A stretch of 64,000 bases of DNA from Sphingobacterium litopenaei (lineage in GTDB: Bacteria > Bacteroidota > Bacteroidia > Sphingobacteriales > Sphingobacteriaceae). Position numbers and translations under genes: made by a program. This document shows, piece by piece, positions 27,964 through 36,481 of this stretch. The first letter of the stretch is position 1. The number at the start of each line of letters is the position of its first letter. Under the pieces are notes generated by a model that made no database searches, was not told the origin of the DNA, and was given only the letters and a program-made list of their open reading frames with translations. The stretch covers positions 222,780 to 286,779 of the forward strand of contig NZ_JACOIJ010000001.1 in the NCBI RefSeq assembly GCF_014692495.1. The letters are read 5' to 3'.

Positions 27964-28713
27964 TTACTTCGGTAACTTCGGATTTTTAAAAAAGTCCTTG
28001 AATAATGTAGTGTTCTGTTGTACCAACCATTCGTAGATTTTTGCGCCATGTGATAATCTTTTGACGCCTAATTCTGTAAGTCTCTCTACCGAAGGAAGGT
28101 TTTCTGTTAAAAATACATTGAGTGGTAAGGAAGTCTGCTTTAACAAACTTTCAATATCATCAACAGATTCTATCAGCGGAACAAAAAGTCCATCCGCACC
28201 GGCGTTTGTATATATTTTAGCTCTATTAATAGCTTCTTCCAAAGGCGATTTGTGTTTGGTAGTGTAGGAGTCAGTACGTGCGTTTATAAAGATTTCTTTC
28301 GTTTCTGCTTTGATGGCTTGGATTTTTTGTTGGAGCAATTCCGCATCCCCCAATATGCGTTTACCATTTTTCACTTGTCCATCTTCTAAATTTATTCCAA
28401 CAACTCCTAGATCTGCCAACCTTTTGACGTTTTGTGCTACTTTGTCTGGATTATCTGAGTACCCAGATTCAAAATCAACAGATACTGGAATATCTACAGC
28501 TTTAACTATTCTCTCTACTATAAAAAGCAGCTCGTCAACAGTGATTTGTTCTCCATCCTCGTAACCCATTGCATTTGCAATGGCATGACTCGAACTTCCT
28601 AAAGCCTTAAAGCCAGCTTCCTGCGCAATCTTCGCCGAGTTGGCATCCCATACATTGCCTAGAATGAGCAAATCGGGTTGTGTGTGTAGTTTTTTGAAAT
28701 TAGTATACATCAT
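27964..28713 (-). CDS. Isocitrate lyase / PEP mutase family protein
   Basis: About 249 residues, starting at one of two adjacent ATGs at 28713 or 28710 (an upstream in-frame ATG at 28737 is less likely). LILGNVWDANSAKIAQEAGFKALGSSSHAIANAMGY is typical of the family, as are the metal/substrate motifs VDFESGY and INLEDG and the INARTDSY strand. The ICL/PEPM superfamily cleaves or forms C-C or C-P bonds next to a carboxylate; a 2-methylisocitrate-lyase-like or oxaloacetase-like role is possible but not shown. Confidence 0.85.
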   Translation of the reverse strand: MMYTNFKKLHTQPDLLILGNVWDANSAKIAQEAGFKALGSSSHAIANAMGYEDGEQITVDELLFIVERIVKAVDIPVSVDFESGYSDNPDKVAQNVKRLADLGVVGINLEDGQVKNGKRILGDAELLQQKIQAIKAETKEIFINARTDSYTTKHKSPLEEAINRAKIYTNAGADGLFVPLIESVDDIESLLKQTSLPLNVFLTENLPSVERLTELGVKRLSHGAKIYEWLVQQNTTLFKDFFKNPKLPK

Positions 28714-28823
28714 TCTATATCTTTGAAAATATAACATTCGACAGTTGTAAAATGTTTTCTATACATTTTTAACGTCAATTTTTTTAAAATTTATATTTTT
28801 ATGGCTAAACTAAATAAATATAA

Positions 28824-29690
28824 ATGGCTTCAGGAATTTTCGCAGTATTAGATGATATCGCTGCGCTCATGGACGACGTTGCAGTCGCAAGTAAAATAGC
28901 AACCCGTAAAACCGCAGGTATATTGGGAGATGACCTGGCTGTAAATGCGGAAAAAGCTACAGGCTTTCTATCATCAAGAGAAATTCCGGTGCTTTGGGCA
29001 ATCACAAAAGGTTCTTTTGTAAATAAATTAATTATCATTCCTTTAGTATTCTTATTACAGATTTTTCTGCCCATAGCTATTAAGATTGTTCTAATTATTG
29101 GTGGTTTGTATTTAGCTTATGAAGGCGTCGAGAAAATCGTTGAATTTCTTTTTCATCGTAAAAAGAAAGGGGAAGAAGTCATAGAGGAGATCAAAGAAGA
29201 CGGGGAAGCTAATGAAAAAGCAAAAATAAAATCAGCCATCACTACAGATTTTATACTTTCTGTAGAGATTGTAATTATAGCTTTGGCTACGGTTTTGGAT
29301 CGTTCATTATCTGTTCAAATTATTACGGTAAGCGCCGTAGCATTTTTAGCCACTGTGGGAGTTTATGGGATTGTAGCTTTAATTGTTCGTATGGATGATA
29401 CTGGCTTTAAGTTGATTAGAAAATCAAGAAATGAAGGTTTTGTCGCGGCATTGGGAAAAGGATTGGTTATTTCTTTACCTGTAGTTATAAAAATATTATC
29501 TGTTGTAGGTACTATTGCTTTATTAATGGTATCAGGGGGAATATTCGTTCATAATATTGATTTTTTTCATCACCTATTACCTACATGGAATAATACGTTG
29601 AAAGAAAGCTTAATAGGCTTTGGGATGGGATTAATTGTTGTTATTGTAATCACATTAATCAAAAAAGTAGTATATGCGATAAAAAAATAA
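28824..29690 (+). CDS. DUF808 (YedI-like) membrane protein
   Basis: 288 residues with an N-terminal conserved segment GIFAVLDDIAALMDDVAVASKIATRKTAGILGDDLAVNAE and about six membrane helices from residue 70 onward, matching DUF808/YedI, an inner-membrane family of unknown function. A charged, lysine/glutamate-rich loop lies near residues 110-135. A broken GH31 gene follows 22 bases later. Confidence 0.9.
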   Translation: MASGIFAVLDDIAALMDDVAVASKIATRKTAGILGDDLAVNAEKATGFLSSREIPVLWAITKGSFVNKLIIIPLVFLLQIFLPIAIKIVLIIGGLYLAYEGVEKIVEFLFHRKKKGEEVIEEIKEDGEANEKAKIKSAITTDFILSVEIVIIALATVLDRSLSVQIITVSAVAFLATVGVYGIVALIVRMDDTGFKLIRKSRNEGFVAALGKGLVISLPVVIKILSVVGTIALLMVSGGIFVHNIDFFHHLLPTWNNTLKESLIGFGMGLIVVIVITLIKKVVYAIKK

Positions 29691-29712
29691 ATCAACTAAA
29701 CTATAAACAATT

Positions 29713-31296
29713 ATGAGAAGTAACTTAGTATTAATTGTCTTATTTACTACTATTCATCTGGGCTATTCGCAGTCAAAATCGACTTTAGAATTGCCCATAG
29801 GGCAAGATGAATATTGGTGGGGAGGAGTGGTAGCGCAAGGCTCTAGTATGCCTTTTTTACATCCAGCTAGAGAATATAATTTAGCAAGGGAAAATTTCAA
29901 ATAATCAGGTAGTTCCTCTGTTTGTTTCCAACAAAGGGCGTTTTATTTGGAGTGATAAACCTATAAAATTCGCTGTTATGGGGGAGAAAATCGTAATTAA
30001 TTCAGATTATGAAGAATTAAAGATTCAGCAATCTGGGAATGCTTTAAAATCTGCTTATTTAGCGGCGAGTATTAAGTATTTTCCTGCATCTGGAGTTCTC
30101 CCAGCAGAGGAATTTTTTACCAAACCACAGTATAATACATGGATTGAGTTGATGTATAACCAAAATCAACATGATATCCTAAAATATGCGCAGGATATTG
30201 TGGCCAACAACTTTCCGACAGTTGTTTTTATGATTGATGACAATTGGCAACGCTATTATGGAAATTTTGATTTTAGGGTTGAAAAATTTCCAGATCCAAA
30301 AGGTATGATTCAAAAACTCCATTCTTAAGGTTTCAAAGTGATGTTATTGATATGTAATTTTGTAAGTCCTGATAGTCCTGAGTATCGTGAATTAGCCCGG
30401 AAAGGTTATTTAATAAAGAAGAAAGGCAAGGATGAGTCTGCGATCCTAAATTTGTGGAATGGTCAATCTGCATGTTATGATTTAACAAATCCCGCTGCTT
30501 TAATCATTTCGTTTCTATATTGAAAAAAATGCAAGCAGATTATGGAATCGACGGATTCAAATTTGATGCCAGTGATAATGCATTTTATGAGGAGAACTTG
30601 CTTGATAGTTATGATAAGAATGCCCTATCGGTAGATCATACTTTAGCATGGGCTAAATTGGGGTTGGAGTTTCCATTTAATGAATATAGAGCAGGATGGA
30701 AAATGGGGGGACAGCCGCTTGTGCAGTGTTTGGGCGATAAAACGTATTCATGGAATTCGGTACGTATCTTAATTCCTTATATGATAACCGCTGGATTGTT
30801 GGGTTATGCATACACTTGCCCTAATATGATTGGAGGAGGAGAGTTTACGACATTTTTGAACAAAAAAGCAGAGGATTTCGACCAATCTTTAATTGTACGT
30901 TCTGCACAGGTACATGCCTTGATGCCAATGATGCAATACTCTGTAGCTCAATGGCGAATTTTAAATAGTGAGCATCTTGAAATAGTACGTCAATGTGCTT
31001 TATTACATGAAAAATTTGGCGAATACATATTAGAAACTGCAAAGCAATCTTCAAAAACAGGCGAACCTATTCTCAGACATATGGAATATTCGTTTCCTGC
31101 GGAAGGTTTTGCAACTGTTCTTGATCAATTCATGTTAGGAGAAAAATATTTAGTAGCTCCCGTTGTGGATAATAGATTAAAAAGAGAGGTTAAATTATCT
31201 AAAGGATTCAAATGGAAAGATGATCTTGGCAAAATTTACAAAGGTGGTAAAAACTATAAATTAGATGTGCCAATATCTAGATTACACGTATTTTGA
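29713..31296 (+). pseudogene. Broken GH31-type glycosidase gene
   Basis: Four ORF pieces in sequence encode one GH31-like protein (signal peptide, then a beta domain, then the catalytic barrel with GIDGFKFDASDN). Lesions: a frameshift near 29901, an in-frame TAA at 30326-30328 where a leucine TTA would fit (LHS-GFKVML), and a frameshift near 30497. Two look like one-base losses in A-runs. The C-terminal 258 residues are intact. It would have been an exported alpha-glycosidase of about 525 residues; it is now dead or needs checking for sequence errors. A terminator follows. Confidence 0.8.
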
Positions 31297-31329
31297 AAAA
31301 ATAAAATAGTTTAATTTAATAAATCATTG

Positions 31330-31356
31330 CGGGCTTACTAAGTAAGCCCGTTTTTT
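31330..31356 (+). terminator. Terminator after the GH31 pseudogene
   Basis: CGGGCTTAC pairs with GTAAGCCCG around TAA (31330-31350), followed by six T at 31351-31356. It is a strong hairpin that ends the rightward transcript. Confidence 0.85.
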
Positions 31357-31374
31357 ATAGTATAGATTTATACT

Positions 31375-31644
31375 TTATTTGTTCTCTATTAATTTTATAT
31401 CTCTTGTGATATCTCTTTCAATTGCAATATCAATTTTAAAAATTATACTTAAGATAACACCTGCTACAAGAGTTACTGGAAATACAATAGCCAGAATGAT
31501 GACTAATAAAAGTGGAAGATTGACAATATTGTTTCCAGATTTGGAGGTTGCTACAAATCTCGAATTGTTGATATTAGAGAATAAGCCTTTAATCATATTA
31601 TTAATGCTGCTTCCGTTGATTGTAAATATTCTTTTCGTTGCCAT
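31375..31644 (-). CDS. Small DUF4342-like protein
   Basis: 89 residues from the ATG at 31642-31644; the longer frame upstream has no coding look and I reject it. The N-terminus (MATKRIFTINGSSIN) is soluble. It is followed by RFVATSKSGNNIVNLPLL and a hydrophobic stretch IVFPVTLVAGVILSIIFKI, ending with IERDI. This is the pattern of DUF4342 proteins (a basic strand, a short membrane-like helix and a closing acidic/basic end). A rival ORF on the plus strand over the same bases is its antisense shadow. Confidence 0.6.
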   Translation of the reverse strand: MATKRIFTINGSSINNMIKGLFSNINNSRFVATSKSGNNIVNLPLLLVIILAIVFPVTLVAGVILSIIFKIDIAIERDITRDIKLIENK

Positions 31645-31825
31645 AATGTTCTTTATTTTAAATGATATTTGTTCAAATTTTATATTCAAAGATACAGCGG
31701 AAAGAGAAGCGATAGGATAGTGGATAGGTGGAAGAGCATGAAAACTCGGTAAAAGAGGAGGAGAATTCGGTGAAAATAAAATCGCCATTTCGGAAGAAGT
31801 AGTAAAGTTTGATAATCTAAAATTA

Positions 31826-31893
31826 AGATTTCTCACTACACTACGTTTCGTTCGAAATGACGATGTTAAGTGCGTCATCTCATTTTAGAAATG
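31826..31893. repeat. REP-like intergenic repeat, degenerate
   Basis: It contains TTTCGTTCGAAATGACG and nearby GTCATCTC/GAAATGACA segments. It resembles another intergenic stretch at 33650-33682 with TCGGTCGACATGACG. Both lie at gene ends, and such TCGA-x-ATGAC units recur in Bacteroidota intergenic spaces. This is a recognition by eye; copy number in the genome is unknown. Confidence 0.3.
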
Positions 31894-31909
31894 ACACCTA
31901 TGTGTATAA

Positions 31910-32584
31910 TTATTTCTTTAACGCTTTTTCGTAACGTGAAGAAACTTCATCCCAATTAATTATGTTCCAAATGGTTGTCAAATAATCTGCACGTTTGTTT
32001 TGGTAACGTAAATAGTAAGCATGTTCCCACACATCTACTCCTAAAATAGGCGTTCCTTTTTCTTCTACCACGTCCATCAATGGATTGTCTTGATTTGCAG
32101 TTGATGAAACAAACAATTTACCTGCTTTGTCAACAGATAACCATGACCAACCAGAACCGAAACGAGTGGCACCCGCTGCATTGATTTTTTCTTTCAACGT
32201 ATCTAAAGAACCAAAAGTATCATTAATCGCTTTCTCTAATTTTGCAGATGGTTTTGTACCTGCATTTGGTGTCAAAATAGACCAAAACAATTCGTGATTG
32301 TAATGACCACCGCCATTATTACGCACTGTTGCAGATTGTTTCGAAATAGAACCCAAGATCGATTCAATACTTTCTTTTTCTGTCGATGTACCCGCAATAG
32401 CTTTATTCAAATTTGCTGTATAAGCTGCCGCATGTTTGCTATAATGAATTTCCATTGTTTGCGCATCAATAGCACCTTCCAAAGCATTGTACGCATAAGG
32501 AAGTGGCGTTTGTTTGAATTGCGCAAAAGTAGCCTGTGAAGCAAATATCGCTGTAGCCAAAAAAGCTGATTTTAGTATATTCAT
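31910..32584 (-). CDS. Exported Fe/Mn superoxide dismutase
   Basis: 224 residues. A signal peptide (about 1-20, ending TFAQ) precedes a normal Fe/Mn SOD: PLPYAYNALEG, the metal histidines in YSKHAAAY and GGGHYNHELFW, and the metal-binding DVWEHAYYLRYQNKRADY. It dismutates superoxide. Unlike cytosolic SodA/SodB it carries a leader and should act in the periplasm. The exported form in this clade is known for some Bacteroidota. It is transcribed away from the DUF4342-like gene. Confidence 0.9.
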   Translation of the reverse strand: MNILKSAFLATAIFASQATFAQFKQTPLPYAYNALEGAIDAQTMEIHYSKHAAAYTANLNKAIAGTSTEKESIESILGSISKQSATVRNNGGGHYNHELFWSILTPNAGTKPSAKLEKAINDTFGSLDTLKEKINAAGATRFGSGWSWLSVDKAGKLFVSSTANQDNPLMDVVEEKGTPILGVDVWEHAYYLRYQNKRADYLTTIWNIINWDEVSSRYEKALKK

Positions 32585-32701
32585 CGTATTTGTTTTTGTT
32601 TTAAAGATAAGCTTTGTTGATATTCAATACAAATCGACTTGGTTTTATAACAGTATTTTAACAATTAAGTTTAAATAATTAGGTTATAATATGATTAATG
32701 A

Positions 32702-33548
32702 TTAAGTTTTTTCAACACTATCGATTTTTAAAATTTCATTTTCAATTTTTTTTATGAAGCTATTGCTTGCGTTGAAAATTTCCAATTTAACATATTTATC
32801 TAGATCAATGATATTTGCCTTATGGAGTGATTCATATACTATTAGTAATAGTTGTTATTCATTGATGATTTTTTTAGAATCAACTCCAAATATTTTTATT
32901 ACATAATCGAAATATGTTTCTTTAGAATTGTCGTAATTATCCTTATTTGCTAGCGAAGGTATTATGTTATTAAGTTTATTTAAAATTATCTCTAAAGCAT
33001 TTCTGTCTTTCTCAGGTAAACTTTTAATTTCAGCAATTTGTTTTACAGCATCATAAATAGGGTTGCTTATATTTTGAATATCTTCATTTTCTTCAATACA
33101 TTTTTTTATAGCTTTTGATAACTCAGGTTTAAATTTATCAACACCATGCATAGTGTCACTATAAAAAATTGTTCGTTGGTCAATAATATCAAAAGGCAGT
33201 TTAGTGCCATGTTCGGCAACTGTAATCACTCTCTTTCCAAAAGAATGTCGAATTGCTAATTCATACATTACATTTGGATTTACACTTGTCAAATTAGCAA
33301 TAACTAATTCACAGTTTACAATTTTCTCGATAATTTGCTTATTTATTGAGCCTGTACTATCTATATGATGAGCAGGAAGTGGTTCAAATCCATGTTCATT
33401 AAGCACTGGTCTTAAAACGGAATTAATAAGACCTTCTGTTTTTTTTGAAAATTTCAGAATCAGGAGCACCAATTGGTGTGATAATAAAACACTCTTTTAA
33501 TTTTGTCTTTTCTTCAGAATTTTTATTTGTCGATACAGTTTTACTCAT
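32702..33548 (-). pseudogene. Broken deoxyribosyltransferase/TIR-like gene
   Basis: From the ATG at 33546-33548 the frame reads a short leader then CFIITPIGAPDSEI, and shifts at an A8 run (33439-33446); removing one A joins it to the ORF beginning KKTEGLINSVLRPVL. The body has HIDSTGSINKQII, ELVIANLTSVNPNVMYELAIRH and an HGTKLPFDI motif, the look of the nucleoside 2-deoxyribosyltransferase/TIR-like superfamily used in some defence systems. An in-frame TAA at 32855-32857 is followed by 50 more sense codons to a stop at 32702-32704. Whether the last part is truly coding is uncertain. Confidence 0.6.
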
Positions 33549-33598
33549 TTTAATTATTGGTCTTAACATTGTTAAAATACGAATAATTTATAATAAAT

Positions 33599-33626
33599 AA
33601 GCCTCACCAGATACGTGGTGAGGCTT
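33599..33626. terminator. Hairpin between the broken gene and valS
   Basis: AAGCCTCACCA (33599-33609) pairs perfectly with TGGTGAGGCTT (33616-33626). It lies downstream of valS on the minus strand. The T-run is weak (ATTTATTATAAATT), so it may be a terminator or an mRNA-stabilising hairpin. Confidence 0.55.
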
Positions 33627-33649
33627 TATATACTCTTGTTGAGTATCTA

Positions 33650-33682
33650 ATGTCTAGATGTCTCCCTTCGGTCGACATGACG
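33650..33682. repeat. REP-like intergenic repeat, degenerate
   Basis: It carries GATGTCTCCCTTCGGTCGACATGACG-like text, here at 33657-33682, between the valS stop and the hairpin at 33599. It shares TCGA-x-ATGACG with the stretch at 31826-31893. It is a likely dispersed palindromic element; not tested genome-wide. Confidence 0.3.
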
Positions 33683-33694
33683 TTTTAAAGGATT

Positions 33695-36313
33695 TTATCC
33701 CAAATTAGCTAAACTTTCTTCTAAGATTTGAATTTTAGCTTCAGCGTCTGCTTTTTTGTTTTGTTCGTTTTGTACGATTTCTGATTTTGCATTTTGAACG
33801 AAACGCTCGTTTGATAATTTCTTATCTACGGATATTAAGAAACCTTTCAAGTACTCGATTTCTTTGGTGATACGTTCGCGTTCTGCATCTACGTCGATAT
33901 TATCAGCAGCTAATTGTACATAACATTCTGTTTTACCCGCTAAGAAGCTTAATGCTCCTGTTACTTTTTCCTGTACGAAAGTCAATTCAGAGATGTTCGC
34001 CAATTTGATAATTGATTCTTGATATTTCGCAAAATCAATATCTGTATTACTGATAGCCAAAGGCAATTCTACTTTTGGAGAAATACCTTTTGAGTTACGT
34101 ACCGCACGAACTTCCGAAATGATTTGTTGTACCGTGGCAAATTCCTTGATGATATTCTCGTCAAAAGCAGCTACTTTAGGGTATTCCGCTACGATGATAC
34201 AGTCTTTAGCATCACGTGATCCGAAAATCTCATCGTGGTACAATTCTTCTGTCAAGAAAGGCATAAATGGATGAGCTAATGCCAATACTTTTTGGAAGAA
34301 TGCTTTTACCGTTTCTAATGTTTCTGCTTCGATTGGCTGTTGGTAAGCTGGTTTTACTAATTCCAAGTACCACGCACAGAAGTCATCCCAAATCAATTTG
34401 TAAGTCGCCATTAAGGCATCTGACAAACGGTAATTTGCGAAGTGTTCGTCGATTTCAGCTACAGCTTGGTTGAAACGATTTTCAAACCATACAGCCGCTG
34501 TTTTTTGTGCTTCAGTAGCTGGATTATCTATAGTTTCCCAACCTTTTACCAAACGGAACGCATTCCAGATTTTGTTAGCAAAGTTACGACCTTGCTCACA
34601 GTAAGACACGTCAAACATCAAGTCATTTCCGGCAGGAGAAGATAGCAACATACCTACACGTACACCATCTGTACCATATTGTTCCATCAACTCGATAGGA
34701 TCAGGGGAGTTACCCAATGATTTTGACATCTTACGACCCAACTTGTCACGCACGATACCTGTTAAGTATACATTGCGGAAAGGAGGTTTTTGTGTATAGT
34801 CATGACCCATGATAATCATACGAGCTACCCAGAAGAATAAAATTTCTGGAGCAGTCACTAAGTCGTTCGTAGGGTAGTAATATTTGAAATCTTCGTTTTC
34901 AGGGTTACGGACACCGTCGAAAACGGACATGGGCCACAAACCTGAAGAGAACCATGTATCCAATACGTCGTCTTCTTGACGAATACCTGTAGCAGATTTG
35001 CCTTGTGCTTCAAACTCTTTGATCGCATCAGCTTCAGTTTTCGCAACTACCCATTCGTTTTTGTCATTGTACCAAGCCGGAATACGTTGTCCCCACCACA
35101 ACTGACGCGATATACACCAATCTTTCACATTTTCCATCCAGTGCTTGTATGAAGCAAAGAATTTCTCTGGAATCAATTTGATGGTGCCATCTTCTACGTA
35201 GGATAAAGCTGGCTTAGCGATTTCTTCCATTTTACAGAACCATTGCATCGATAATTTTGGTTCGATAGCAGCATCTGTACGTTCAGAGAAACCAACTTGC
35301 GATTTGTAATCTTCGATTTTCTCGATTTGACCAACTTCTTCTAATAATTTAGCTACTTTCTTACGAGCGATGAAACGATCTTCACCCACTAAGATTTCAG
35401 CTTTTTCGTTTAATGTACCGTCATCATTTAAGATGTCGATTACTGGAAGATTGTGTTTTTGACCTAATTCGTAGTCATTCAAATCGTGTGCAGGTGTTAC
35501 TTTCAAACATCCTGTACCGAATTCCATTTCTACGTACTCATCTTGGATAACAGGAATCTCACGATTTACCAATGGAACGATAACTGACTTACCTTTAAGG
35601 TGTGCATAACGCTCATCGTTAGGGTTGATACAGATAGCTGTATCCGCCATAATCGTTTCCGGACGCGTAGTGGCTATGATAATATATTCATCCGAATCTT
35701 TGATTTTATAACGGATGTAGTATAATTTTTGATTTACTTCTTTACGGATTACTTCTTCGTCAGAAAGCGCAGTTTTGCCTTGTGGATCCCAGTTTACCAT
35801 TCGAACACCACGGTAGATATAGCCATCTTTGTAAAACTTGATGAACGTATCGATAACGGCTTCTGACAAATCAGGATCCATTGTGAATTTTGTACGATCC
35901 CAATCACATGAAGCACCTAATTTTTCTAATTGCTTCAAGATGATACCGCCGTATTTCTCTTTCCATTCCCAAGCATGTTTCAAGAAATCTTCACGAGTCA
36001 ATGATTTTTTGTCAATTCCTTGTTCTTTCAACATGGCAACGACTTTAGCTTCCGTAGCGATAGAGGCATGGTCAGTGCCAGGTACCCAACATGCATTTTT
36101 ACCTTGCATACGTGCACGACGAATCAATACATCTTGAATGGTATTATTCAACATGTGTCCCATGTGTAACACGCCAGTAACGTTTGGTGGGGGCATGACA
36201 ATCGTGTATGGTTCACGCTCATCTGGTGTAGAACGGAAAAATCCGTTTTCCATCCAGTAAGAATACCATTTTTCTTCTGCTTCTTTCGGATTATAAGTCT
36301 TTGCTATACTCAT
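33695..36313 (-). CDS. valS: Valyl-tRNA synthetase
   Basis: 872 residues, normal length. It charges tRNA-Val. The HIGH-class motif appears as HMGHM, the KMSKS loop is intact (KMSKSLGNSPDP), and GTDHASIATEAKV, the editing-domain RPETIMADTA and a C-terminal coiled-coil arm rich in E and K are present. A TAATTTTG -7 box at 36343-36350 would give a leader of about 23 nt. Confidence 0.97.
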   Translation of the reverse strand: MSIAKTYNPKEAEEKWYSYWMENGFFRSTPDEREPYTIVMPPPNVTGVLHMGHMLNNTIQDVLIRRARMQGKNACWVPGTDHASIATEAKVVAMLKEQGIDKKSLTREDFLKHAWEWKEKYGGIILKQLEKLGASCDWDRTKFTMDPDLSEAVIDTFIKFYKDGYIYRGVRMVNWDPQGKTALSDEEVIRKEVNQKLYYIRYKIKDSDEYIIIATTRPETIMADTAICINPNDERYAHLKGKSVIVPLVNREIPVIQDEYVEMEFGTGCLKVTPAHDLNDYELGQKHNLPVIDILNDDGTLNEKAEILVGEDRFIARKKVAKLLEEVGQIEKIEDYKSQVGFSERTDAAIEPKLSMQWFCKMEEIAKPALSYVEDGTIKLIPEKFFASYKHWMENVKDWCISRQLWWGQRIPAWYNDKNEWVVAKTEADAIKEFEAQGKSATGIRQEDDVLDTWFSSGLWPMSVFDGVRNPENEDFKYYYPTNDLVTAPEILFFWVARMIIMGHDYTQKPPFRNVYLTGIVRDKLGRKMSKSLGNSPDPIELMEQYGTDGVRVGMLLSSPAGNDLMFDVSYCEQGRNFANKIWNAFRLVKGWETIDNPATEAQKTAAVWFENRFNQAVAEIDEHFANYRLSDALMATYKLIWDDFCAWYLELVKPAYQQPIEAETLETVKAFFQKVLALAHPFMPFLTEELYHDEIFGSRDAKDCIIVAEYPKVAAFDENIIKEFATVQQIISEVRAVRNSKGISPKVELPLAISNTDIDFAKYQESIIKLANISELTFVQEKVTGALSFLAGKTECYVQLAADNIDVDAERERITKEIEYLKGFLISVDKKLSNERFVQNAKSEIVQNEQNKKADAEAKIQILEESLANLG

Positions 36314-36342
36314 TGTTAAAATTCGATCAAAAAATTGAAGTA

Positions 36343-36350
36343 CAAAATTA
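36343..36350 (-). promoter_or_regulatory. -7 box (TAATTTTG) for valS
   Basis: An exact TANNTTTG on the minus strand, 30 bases before the valS start. No clear -33 element is seen. Confidence 0.45.
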
Positions 36351-36481
36351 CGGATTTAATAGGACTTAAATGTATCAATCAAAACAAAAAATGATATTGA
36401 TAAGGGAATAGATATGAGTATATATGATTACTTTTGGATGAAATTTGGATTTATTATTTATTAATTAAAATATTGTAAAGA

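Noticed and set aside
31379..31720. Plus-strand ORF of 113 residues over the DUF4342-like gene
   Set aside because: It is very hydrophobic and antisense to a minus-strand ORF that matches the DUF4342 pattern better; treated as a shadow.
33374..33400. tRNA-like GGTTCAAATCC
   Set aside because: It is inside the minus-strand deoxyribosyltransferase/TIR-like coding sequence and has no cloverleaf around it.
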